A DNA stretch of 64,000 bases from Akanthomyces muscarius (taxonomy: Eukaryota; Ascomycota; Sordariomycetes; Hypocreales; Cordycipitaceae). Below, in pieces: positions 23,118 through 33,500 of this stretch. The notes below the pieces were generated by a model. The model ran no database searches, was not told the DNA's origin, and was given only the letters and a program-made list of their open reading frames with translations. The stretch covers positions 1,178,001 through 1,242,000 of the forward strand of contig NC_079242.1 in NCBI RefSeq assembly GCF_028009165.1. Reading direction: 5' to 3'. Each line of letters begins with the position of its first letter. Positions within the stretch are counted from its first letter, which is position 1. The position numbers were made by a program, and so were the translations under genes.

Positions 23118-26100
23118 GTTGAGAGTTTGGGAGGGTGGTTGACGAGAAGTCTGGTATTAAGGTTGTATGTGAGAGAAGAAGAGAATGATGAGGCTGGAAT
23201 GGGATCAAAAGAGGAAGAGAGTGCGTGCGGTCCGCTGTTTATGTAGACGCTTGCCAACCTCCCCTGAGCTAGATTGGGTGTGTGTGTAAGTCGGCCGCCG
23301 TGGCTCAAAGGGATGATAGCCCGGATGATCCGAAGGCGTAGCACGCAATGGCCAAGCCAGGCCAGCCAGGAGAGTTTACAATGTTCAAGCGACCATGGCA
23401 CGACCGGGGGCGTCCAGACCGTTCCTCGTTTGCGGAGTTGCTTGCGCAGGCTTCCGAGATTTCAGGTGAGGGTCAGTCAGGCACCGGCTGTGTTACCACA
23501 ATCCCCCCCCCCCTTGGGAGTGTTGTTTTCTGTTCAGAATGTAGCCGCTACGAGTACGGATCGACAGCCCAAGTGACAGTCAATGACGACGACATGACTG
23601 TGTTTGCCCAATTTCGAAACACAGCCTTGCATATACATCCACACCGTTGATGGGCTGGGGCTTGACACCGCCCTCGAAACCCGACTCGGTGTGAAACTAG
23701 CGACAGCTGTACTGTCTCGAATGAGAAGAAGCAAAAAGACCTGAATCTAGATTGAAGTATTGATGGCCAAACAGGAAAGGTTGTCTCGAAGAGGAAGGTG
23801 GCTGGCTCGTTTTATTGAAACCGCTCAGCTGTCGACGGCCGGGGGGGAGTGGGATTGTGGCTGACGAGACTTACGCAACGCAATATGCCGACCAGCAATG
23901 ATTGGCTAGGAAGCAAGGAAAAAAGGAATTACAAGGTGCAAGGAGAAAGACATCCGATCAGGCCTGGCTGGCGAGCTGACAATTCGATAGCCTGTCTTTT
24001 TCATGCAATGGTAGGGCTGATTCGGTGCCCAAACAAGTTTAGTAGATATCAGCTCAAGAAAGCCATAAAAACGTGTTTGCGCGACATCAAGAACAATGAA
24101 GACGGAATCAATGAATTGTTCAAGGTAGTAAGCTAAGGAAGGGGAATGAGGGATAAAAACGAAAGCAGGACCAGCCCTAGCGGCAGGGCTGTGCCGTGTG
24201 TGCCAGGTCATGATGAAATACGAACCCCCCCCCCCCCCCGTGCCACCCCTGTCGATAATCCGATGGCGCCGAAAAATAGTAGAGCGGGCTAGACCAGCAC
24301 AGAGCAAACCGGGAAGGGAAGAAGAACAAAACCAAGGCTAGTTGGTGGGCTGGAGGAAAAAAGAAATACGGGACGAGATGAACTGGCAACTCGGCAACGG
24401 CCAAGGGAAGTGAACCGGTGCAGCCGAGCCACACATGCTTACGCGTGCTGCCCTCCAGTCGGCAGATGTGGTTGGATGACTTGTTGCATTTGCGGGGAGC
24501 CTACTCCGTACTGAGACAGACGAAAATGGGCAGAAAAAGAGCAAGAGCACTGGCAGCAAACAAAGGGAGTAGTGAATAGTGGGATGAGGTTGAGAAATGC
24601 CAATGCTGCTAAGCCTCGGCAAGTACCGGTGGCGCAGCCTTACTGGTAGTTAGTTGGCCGACAGCACGCGAGGGCTACGCTGAACAAATAAAGAATAAAA
24701 ACGGGTGCAGAGGCCAGGATAGATGAGTTGACAGATGAGAGACACCGCGCGTCCTGGGCGCGCGCCGCTGCCAAGCCTTACAGGGGCGAGGGGAGTTGCG
24801 AACTGCCGGATGCGCACCGCGATCTTTCTCTCCTTTTTCGCGCGCGTTCTGGGGGGGGGGGGGAGGCGGCGAAGTCTTTTTTATTTATTTATAAAGTGGC
24901 GCAATTGGGAATGAAAGAAGAAAAAAGGACAAGGCAAGGCAGTGGTGGTGTTGCAGAACAATGATGATGATGGCGCGCAATGGGAAACGGGGGACAGGGG
25001 GTCCTGGGACAGAGAGGCTTGCCGCGTGGTTTCGTGGATGAGAGAGCAAGAATGCGGGGAAAACGGCCGATATGTTTGATGCCAAGCTTTGTGCCAAGTT
25101 TTATGCTAATCTCGCAAGCGAGGATAGTGATTGACGACCGGATTACTACCCTGTTGAGCATCAACCTTGGTTTTCCGAAACGTACTAGTGACACCTCGCG
25201 CGTAAATACCTCGCCGACTGTCCTTTTTTTCTTCCTATTCATTTCAATTATAAATTAAAAGCAAGTTCTACTACTAGTCTACACTCGGCACACTCCACAG
25301 CGGGCTTGTTACGAATATGCCTGTTATGGCACCCACGCCGCCAATGCACGTGCGAAAAGAAAAAAGGCGCCTGCGGAGTACTTAAAGAGTCGATAGTTTC
25401 TACTTCCTTGGCTAGATCGACGATCGGTCTTACCTCCTAGCTGCCTTTATCATGAGCCAGGTGCTTGCAGCTGAGCGACTCTGCTGAAAAGCTGACCGCT
25501 GTCTCGAATACCGCGCCCGCCCAGTATTTCCCGCGCTACTATATCCCGACTAAAAAAAGTCTTTCGACAACACGATCGCATATTTTCTCTCCCTCTGAGG
25601 TGACGAGCAGCCACCAAAAACTACCATTCTACAGGCGCTAGTAGCATAGGCCTCTGGCTATGCAAAGGGCACCTTTGGCTTGGGCATTGGTGTTGCGCAA
25701 CGACAACAAAGCAAAACGTGCAAAAATGAACAGCACGAGGCGACAATACGTCATGACTGGTTCCAGAGCCAGCTTATGCCGGGCAAGAAAAATCTAGCTG
25801 AAACAGGCCTGTGGTGACGAACCGGGCATTAGTAGATGCTGACCTGCACCTGCCCTAACATGTAAGCTGGTTGGTCACCCTGCGATGGAGGCGCCTGAAT
25901 ATCCTTGTAAGAACAGGTCTCTGCTCGCCAAAAAAAACAAAAAAAAAAAAGCGGAAAAAAATTTCGACCTACCTCGAGGAGAGAAACCCGTAAAAATTAT
26001 AAACCTGTGTTTTATAAACGTCTTTCCATTTTTGGCCTCATTTGGTCTAATTTGCAAAACTGATCCTGCCTAGCCGCAGCCGTCATCTTGCCCATCAAGT

Positions 26101-27555
26101 GCTCTTCCGGGCAACAAGATTTACCGCAAGCACCAACAACGCGGATGAGGAGATTGCCGTCGGACTCTACTCCGACAGCATGCTCTTGATTATTAGTATT
26201 CCAGCAGACTTGCCAGTACCGATAGGTTTGCCAATCAATTGATAATGTTTCTCACTGGCAGTCAATGTAGACCCTGACGCGAGGGTCGGAATCATTCGAG
26301 TGGTCAGCTCCAATTCAGCGGTTCAATTGAACGTGCCGCTCTCTACATGAGAGAAAGCATGGCGGGACCGGCCAAGGTTTGGATGCCCGGCTGGTAAGCA
26401 TTTCCCAACATTTCTGTGGTTTGTTGTTGTGGGCTGCGCCAGCCGCCAAGCGCTGCCGACGCCGAGCCGCCAGAATCACGAGGTGCTGCACTTGCCAACA
26501 CGCGCCTTGGTTGTCGTCCTACAGCCCCTCCCACGTAATCTACGTGGGAGAGGAAACATGATTTATATGTTCCTAAATTTAGTGTTCACCGGGGATCTCA
26601 ACTGCCATACGCGTGCTAGTTGCCAAACGTGTGTGTTGCACCGTCGCGACGATGGTGGAAGATGTAAAAGCCCCGCAGCGCCAGATGCAAGGCTAATTTC
26701 GTCTGTAAAGGCAATGCCAGGCCGGTGAGTTTAGTCCGGGCCAGACTGCTTCATGCGATGTGCGATGACGTCGGCAAGCGATGGAGCATCATAGAGGAGG
26801 GTTGTTAGATCCCCCCCAAGATGCATCTGTGTGCAGGCTTCGGAGGATTTAAGCTTCCCAATAAGCATACCCAAATCAGCACCGGGTTGGAAAACCTTAA
26901 CTCGGAGGCTCCAGCTTCTCTCTGCTCATTCACAAATCACAGACGCGGGCTGGTGCCTCATCAGCTCGGAAACTCACCTCTCCGGCTCCGCATCTTGGCG
27001 GCGCCAAGCGCGAATTCCCCGGCTCCTCACCACTCCGCGTCCACCATCTTGGCGCCAAGGGCCAGACGTGAGTTGGACTTTGTTTTGTTTCAACACTATT
27101 TGCTCTCAAGGGGAGTATTTACACTTGTTGCTCAAGACTCCGCGATATTGTATAATTGCCCGCGAGAAACGTAAAATTGTACATTGTCGAGCTCATTTCA
27201 CACAGCGCGTGTAAGCCGCAACCCCAGGGCCTACGACACCGCGCCGGGCCCATCGCCATGATCGCCGTCAAGCAGCAAACATCTAGCGGGCAATCTCCCC
27301 AGTTGACGTGTTTGGTCTTGGCGTGGCGCTTTTAGCGATCTGGGCGAGTCTTGATTTGAATCAGCCAGATCTAAAGGCAGTTAGCACATTTACTCTATTT
27401 CAACTGCGCCTCTGCCTCAAGCGTCTTGGCCGCCGTAGCTGACTCGTATTTGGGTCTAATACACTCGAAATTCGCCAAGAAGGTGATTGGACTACTGAAA
27501 GCATGGCTGCTTTTGGTAAACAAGGTTGCGGTGGCAAAGGCAGGCTGGCCATACG
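23118..27555. other. Gene-poor region with G/C homopolymer runs
   Basis: About 4.4 kb with no supportable gene. It contains runs of C or G: about 9-10 C near 23504, 15 C at 24225-24239 and 13 G at 24851-24863, plus A-rich stretches near 25928-25950. Frames present are short and unconserved in appearance. The left end should hold the promoter of the Ser-rich protein. Confidence 0.4.
26528..26550. repeat. Perfect 10-bp inverted repeat with 3-nt loop
   Basis: CTCCCACGTA, then ATC, then TACGTGGGAG. Both arms contain CACGTA/TACGTG, so the site is a strong hairpin and also a dyad that a dimeric DNA-binding protein could read. It lies in gene-poor DNA about 1.1 kb upstream of the CHRD gene. Confidence 0.8.
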
Positions 27556-27562
27556 TATAAAG
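27556..27562 (+). promoter_or_regulatory. TATA box of the CHRD gene
   Basis: TATAAAG lies 115 bp upstream of the ATG at 27671, with a C/T- and A-rich leader between. Assigned by position and consensus. Confidence 0.6.
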
Positions 27563-27670
27563 CCGGGCCTGCCGTATGCCATCTGCTCCTTCAACATTAA
27601 CCATCATCTCCAAGCTCGTCCACAACTCCTTTTCACCCACTTCACAACTCTTTTACACTTACCAATCATC

Positions 27671-28342
27671 ATGAGACCTTCCTTCTGTGCTCTTGGCCTG
27701 TTGACAGCCGTCCAGGCGGCCGCCGTCCCGAGCGACAGCACCAACCTGGCTGCCAGACACGACGACAAGAAGCCCGGCAGCCCCTTTACATTCACCTCGA
27801 CCTACAGCGTGCTCGCCAAGCCCGAGAATGTCGTCGACGCTCAAAACAACTTTACTGGCGGCCTGCAGGGCAGCAGCGGCACGTTCAACTTTGGCATCAA
27901 CTCGAACGAGAATGTGATTTGCTACAACATCACCATCACTGGCTTCCGCGGCGACTATCAGTCTCCTGCCAAGTCCGCCACCCATATTCATGAGGCGGCC
28001 GTGGGTCAATCTGGCCCACCCCGGTAAGCAACATCTCCCGCCTCCGTCTCTTCTACGTTGCATGGTAGCCCGGAAGGATCCATCTGTGACTAACATGAGG
28101 ATGCGCTTCATAGAATTGCCTTTCCGAACCCAGAAGGCTCTGGCGAGGGCCCCCGACGAAGCATCGGCTGTATTACCGGCCCTTTCACTACGGGTGTCAA
28201 TGCAAGCGGCATAGACACTGGCGAGGGCTTCCACGTTCGCCAGATTGAAGCGAACCCTTCCATGTTCTTCTCCGATGTCCACTCTAGCCTCGCTGTCCCT
28301 GGAGCTGTCCGTGGCCAACTGGGCGAGAAGAACTACTGCTAG
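27671..28342 (+). CDS. Secreted CHRD-domain protein
   Basis: A 193-residue protein of two exons, 27671-28023 and 28114-28342 (intron GTAAGC ... CATAG, 90 bp). It begins with a signal peptide (MRPSFCALGLLTAVQAAAVP) and continues as a CHRD domain, the fold first described in chordin and widespread in secreted bacterial and fungal proteins. Visible CHRD landmarks are the stretch around CYNITITGF, the histidine motif ATHIHEAAVGQSGPP, GCITGPFTTG, and the terminal FFSDVHSSLAVPGAVRGQL. The conserved histidines may bind metal. Fungal CHRD proteins are often abundant at the surface or in culture fluid, but their molecular role is unsettled. Cys pairs are few (CYN, GCI, C-terminal C). An antisense frame covering most of the gene is a shadow. 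Confidence 0.88.
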
Positions 28343-28978
28343 AAGGGCTCTGTTGGCTCATATATTGAGTGATTGGAAAGGAAGACTATTAATGACGCTG
28401 CGGCGAAGCGGCAAGTAATGGGGAGATACAATTTCAGACATTTTCGGTGACTGCTTTCCGTATAAACACATGTTACATTAATTGACTGCTCGAGATTTCA
28501 CTGGCAATGTTTCCTTGCATTTATTTATTGTGTCCGTTGAAAGATTGAAAACGTTCTTCATTGCTGTTGGGTTCGTGGTAGCTTGCACTGTAGCTTAGCG
28601 GAAGCTTCTCAACAGTAGCCTGCGATTATAACCGGCGCGAAGCAGCTAAAATCAACATATAATAATTGTAAACTTTTTCTCTCAAAAAAAGATATATATC
28701 GAGAACCTAGGAGTATATGCCAAGTTTGATGTCGAAATTTGTGTTAATTTCACGTCGAGTTGAATGCCTCTCTACCAGCTTCCCCATATTTGCAGCCAGC
28801 AAAAAGCCACACTAGTGCAACTCGCCAGCTACAGCCACAGTGGTACATGTGCGTCGCGCATTACATTAATCACCGTTGTACGCGCATCAGTGCATCAAAG
28901 CCAGTACTGAGCAGTGCCGCTCTTCTGCCCTTTCTTTTCAACACGTCTTGTCTTTTCTCTGCGTCTTCCGCCAGCGAC
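28343..28978. promoter_or_regulatory. Spacer between the CHRD and EVE genes
   Basis: A 636-bp tandem intergenic region holding the CHRD 3' flank and the EVE-protein promoter. An open frame continues upstream of 28979 without stop to 28760, but its start codon would be non-ATG and its composition is unlike the protein. Confidence 0.4.
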
Positions 28979-30129
28979 ATGCCTGCACGCAAACGCACCA
29001 GCGCGGTCGCCAACGGCAGCGACAATGCTGAGCCGGTTTCCAAGCGACGATCATCGCGTCAGGCCGCGGCAGCAACCGCGTCAAAGGCCGCAACAGAGGC
29101 GCAAACGGCTGTGAAGTCGGAATCCTCACAGCCTGCAAAGTCGGCGGCGAGCAAACCTCCCAAAATGGCCGCAAACAAGGCGTCCCAAGCCAGAGCCAAT
29201 GGAAAGGGGGCTGCGGCGGTCCAAGAGGAACATGAGCCAGAGCCGGCCAAGATTTCTAAAAAGGTGTCGGCTGCCTCTGCCGCGAAACCGGGTAAGAAAG
29301 ACAGCAAAAAGGCCAAGCCGGCAGCTAAAGAGGCCGAGGAAGAGGACGCAGACCGAGCAGAGTCCGAGGATCCGGACGTGGACTCGATACCTGCGCTGAA
29401 CCCAGAGGCCCCGAGACACGAGGGCGAGTGGTACTGGCTGATGAAGGCCGAGCCGGAGACGCGCATGGAGAATGGCCACGATGTGCGATTCTCGATTGAT
29501 GACCTGAGGGCCAAGACGAAACCCGAAGGCTGGGATGGTATGCTGTCTGCAGAAAGTCTACTTGTTTTGAGCTGCGCTAACACGTCGTCTGCATAGGCAT
29601 TCGCGCATATCCTGGTATTAAACAGCCATGCATTCGTCTGGTCTTGAAAAGTGCTAACGTGATTCAGCGCGTAACAATATGCGAAACATGAATGCTGGCG
29701 ACAAGGCCTTTTTCTACCACTCCAACTGCAAGGAGCCCGGCATCGTCGGCATCATGGAGATTGTCAAGGAGTTTTCCCAAGACAGTAAGTACCTACAGCT
29801 TTTATCCACCCCTTCTGCTTTTGCCGATTTTCTAATGCGTGAATACAGAGAGTGCCAGACGGCCCGGCACGCCATACTATGACCCTTCCTCGACCAAGGA
29901 CAAGCCCAAGTGGGATCTGGTGCACGTTGAGTTCCGCAAAAAGTTTGCCGTGCCCATCTACCTCAAGGAGCTGCGCAAGATGGGCGAGGCCGGCGGCCCG
30001 CTGGAGCAGATGCAGATGCTCAAGCTCGGACGGCTGAGCGTCAGCAAAGTGAGCGCGGAGGAGTGGACGGCGCTGTGCGAGCTGGCGGATGCAAAGGCCG
30101 AGGAAGCGGGCTTGAAGCATGAGGAATGA
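28979..30129 (+). CDS. EVE-domain nuclear protein (Thyn1-like)
   Basis: A 324-residue protein whose C-terminal half is an EVE domain, the PUA/YTH-like fold of thymocyte nuclear protein 1, thought to read modified bases in DNA or RNA. Four exons: 28979-29537, 29597-29614, 29668-29784 and 29849-30129. Exon 2 is only 18 nt and encodes IRAYP; it is required to give the family motif WDGIRAYPARNNMRNM. Other landmarks are YWLMKAEPE at the domain start, GDKAFFYHSNCKEPGIVGI and WDLVHVEFRKKF. The first 140 residues are a disordered Ala/Lys/Glu-rich tail with several basic KRR/KK clusters suitable for nuclear import. The ATG at 28979 sits in a good context (GCGACATGC). Confidence 0.92.
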
Positions 30130-30593
30130 CGAAGTTTCGACATGTATAGCTGTACTTCTTGATCTCCTGTGCAACATATAATTTCTGGTCGTGCGCAAAC
30201 ATCGTGTATGGGAGGCCTCTTGCATGCTGTTTTCGCCAATGCGGCCCGGAATTTCGAACTTGTTGTTTGCATTTGTCTGCCCAGCATTTGTCCGACAATA
30301 ATCAGATGTCGCAACATCACACGGAGAAACCTAGATAATGAGTAGCGATCCAATACATTTCTGGCCTTAGAATTCTATGATAAAGGTAATATCTTGCCTA
30401 AGCTGGCTTAGCAGACTCCAGCCAGGCTGTTTGGCATACGGTGGTATATAAATAGCATTATGTTGTGGCTAATTCTGTAGACACAATACAACATATATCA
30501 CTAATAAAGCTTATGACGTTCGTATCTATTTGTAATAGATATATTGCTGACCCTACCTAGGTAATATAGCAAATGTGACATAGCCTTAAACAC
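30130..30593. other. Convergent AT-rich region between EVE gene and NLR1
   Basis: Both neighbours end here. The segment becomes very AT-rich after 30360 and has no supportable gene. Confidence 0.45.
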
Positions 30594-33500
30594 TTAAACC
30601 TTCTGCCTCTTGCTCGGCAGATCGCATCCCTCTACTTCATATGCCCTCTGCAGTTGCGTCGACCTCTCCGCGAGATTTCTCCTGATGCCGCTATCACTGG
30701 TGGCATTATCCACTGTGGCCACAACGCCGAGCAAAAGCTTCGCATACGCCGCCGCCGTGGCGGCCGCGTACTCCTGCCAGATGCCGTTTTTGTATACGTC
30801 GCAGTAATCGCAGATGCCGCGGATCACGAGGGAAGGAACTGTGTTGACAACGCCGGCGGCCTCCATCTCGAAACAAATGGTACCGAGCTCACTTGCCACC
30901 CGGTCGCGGAACGCAGCATCTTTCACGAGACGGTTGCCTGACGCTATCAGCCCGTAGTGAATCGCGGGTTCGACTGTCGGGCGCCGGTCACGCTGCCGCA
31001 CGTGGGAGCACGTCAGAGGGCATGTCTTTCGCGATTTGCACGCTGCGCAGGCGGTTTGGAACAGGACATCGAGCTCCTGACCCGGGTGGCTATATTCAGA
31101 CAGGCCGGCGGCGATTTTTCGAAGGTGCGGGCCCAGCGGGTCGGAACGCAGGTTTGGATCCGAACGCAGGGCGCTGATGGCGGTGGTTAAGACGCGCGGC
31201 GGGCGCTGCAACGTGCCCGTCAGCTGGAAAGGGATTCCCTCCTTCTCTTTGCCGAGGTTGTACTGGATCACACCGGAGTATTTACCACTGGGTAGGCTGA
31301 CGACCACGTCGCCAAGACGGATGTCATTCTTCTCTGAGGGCGCGCCGCCGCCGATGCCAACTAGGAGGCAGAACCGGATGCATGGGAAGCTGCGCACCAT
31401 GTTGGACGCTACTGTTGCGGCCGAGTTGGTACCGTACTCACCGGCCGGGAGACACGCCGTGACGACCATATGCTGCGCCATCTGGCCGAGCGCGTATTGG
31501 TTGCTGTCGTCTAGTGGCACTTCGAGGCTGACGTGCTTGCGATCAAAGAGCGCCCGGACAGCCATGAGCTCTTTCGGCAGAGCGCAGAGGATTCCTACGG
31601 TGTATTGTCTAAGGATGTACCGTTCGCCGTCGATAGAAGCTGCAGATTCTGGCACATCGGTGTCGTTCTGAGGGTAGTTTGGAGACTTCACGAAAGAAGC
31701 TCCTGAAGATGAGTCTAGCCCTTCAGACAAAGTCGAGCCAATACCGCTGTCGTGGAACGAATCTGAGCTGACTTTGGCTAACCTGGAAGGAGGGATCGCA
31801 TCTTTGAGAAGCGCTTCTTCAAGACCACCCTCTTGCGGATGGCCAATGTCCCCCCAGACCCAGGAGAAATGCGAATTATGGCCGAAGATGAGAGCTCCGT
31901 CATTTGCACACTTTTCTTTATATATGTGTCTTCGGGGACCCAACGTACCAGAAAGTGCTGATGGGAAAAATGTTTGTACTGGCTCGCAATGGTCCTGGCC
32001 AAAGGCATCTCTCCCGCATCGACAGGTCCCGAACATAGTTGTCGGAGTATGCCATATCAGATTATCACCCAGTCGAACATGGCCGTCAGTACGATTACCA
32101 TGCTCTTTGATTACCTCGCTCAGATCAAAGAGGCAACTTGCGATATAGTATTGCTTCGTTGGCAATTTGGCCCAGTGTTGGCAGAAATCCGCAACAGCTG
32201 GTTGGATAATATCGCCAAACCCACTCCCAACTAACGTGACAGCCTGAATAGCCCTTGTGAAGTCAACCCATGCTTTACCGGCGGCCTTGAGAGTGGCCAC
32301 ACGCGGGTGTAATGGGTCACGCCTTCTCGCCAAGTCTTCGAATTCCCAGCCCTCAAGATACTTCCGCGACTTGTCACTCCATTTTATGCCAGGGTCTCTG
32401 GCTATCTTGGCCTGTTGATCGATGAGTTTCTCCAAAATGTTGCAAAAAGATTCGATCCGGCTCTCGAGGAGAAGATATCCATTTTTCTCACGGTACAACC
32501 TGAGGTCCAGGTTGCTGCGGTTGATGAGTACGTGAATGGCGGAGTTGGCCTTGCCTGGCTTGTCCGATTCTTGAAGACTTTCGAAGAGAAACGCAGATGA
32601 GAAATCACCACGTTTGTCATGCGCCAAAGATGCCCGTACAACATGTAATAGAGCACTCGTGCCGTTTATGAGCCAGCCTCGTTTGTCGCTCTCGTCCCAT
32701 AAGAGCACAAACTTGGTGGCCATCCACTGGAGCCGGGGGATGTAGCCACTGCGAGACACCCGAATAGGCTTGTCTTTAGCACCCAAGTTGAAGGCAGGGC
32801 CGCTGGAGATGATCTTCCCCTCAGAAACGGATTTATTGGCGAGGACACATCCTGCGTGAGGTTTGGGAAGCCTCGAGTGACCGACTGGGGTTTGATCTGC
32901 TAGCTTTGAACCTGGGAAGCCATCTATGTCAGTATCAATATACTCGTGACAGAAACACTGAAACCAGTCTTACCGGCAAACACGTTGGCTTCTGAGCACC
33001 ACCCAAGCACATGGCGAAAGTCTTCTGGATTCAAGCGCGCAATGCGCTGTTCCTGGTCTAGATCTCCATCTAGATAGGATATCCGACCTCCGTCCTTGTT
33101 GTAAACCAAATGCCAGCAAATAATATCGTCATTGAGCCAGGTCGGAATCAACAGCGTTGAAAAGCCTTTAATGTAGACCTTGTCGTCAAACCGATCCACT
33201 CGTTGAGTCTGAGCGAGGCCCGCCATGATGTTAAGAGAAATCTCTAAGCCGGTACTCCACTGGGTTCTTTTAGGGATGGGATACCCTCTCACGACGACCG
33301 GATTCTTGAAAATGTCGTGCCAGCACTGACCATTGGTAGTGTTGAGAGGCTGCGGGACTTCTACCATTGTGAATGCCATCGAGCAGATGTAATCAACTGC
33401 TGATGTCTGGCATCCTTCGGAACGGCACTCAGCCACATCAGTCCGGATAGTAGAGATCATTGGTATGCAATGAACGAGCCCGCTCTGTCGCGGCGAAGTT

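Noticed and set aside
27659..28318. 219-codon minus-strand frame
   Set aside because: Antisense to the CHRD gene, crossing its intron without a splice; a shadow.
30594..32786. A separate 730-residue phosphorylase gene
   Set aside because: Its apparent start is inside a conserved segment, and strong splice sites join it in frame to the upstream NACHT exons, so one gene is favoured.
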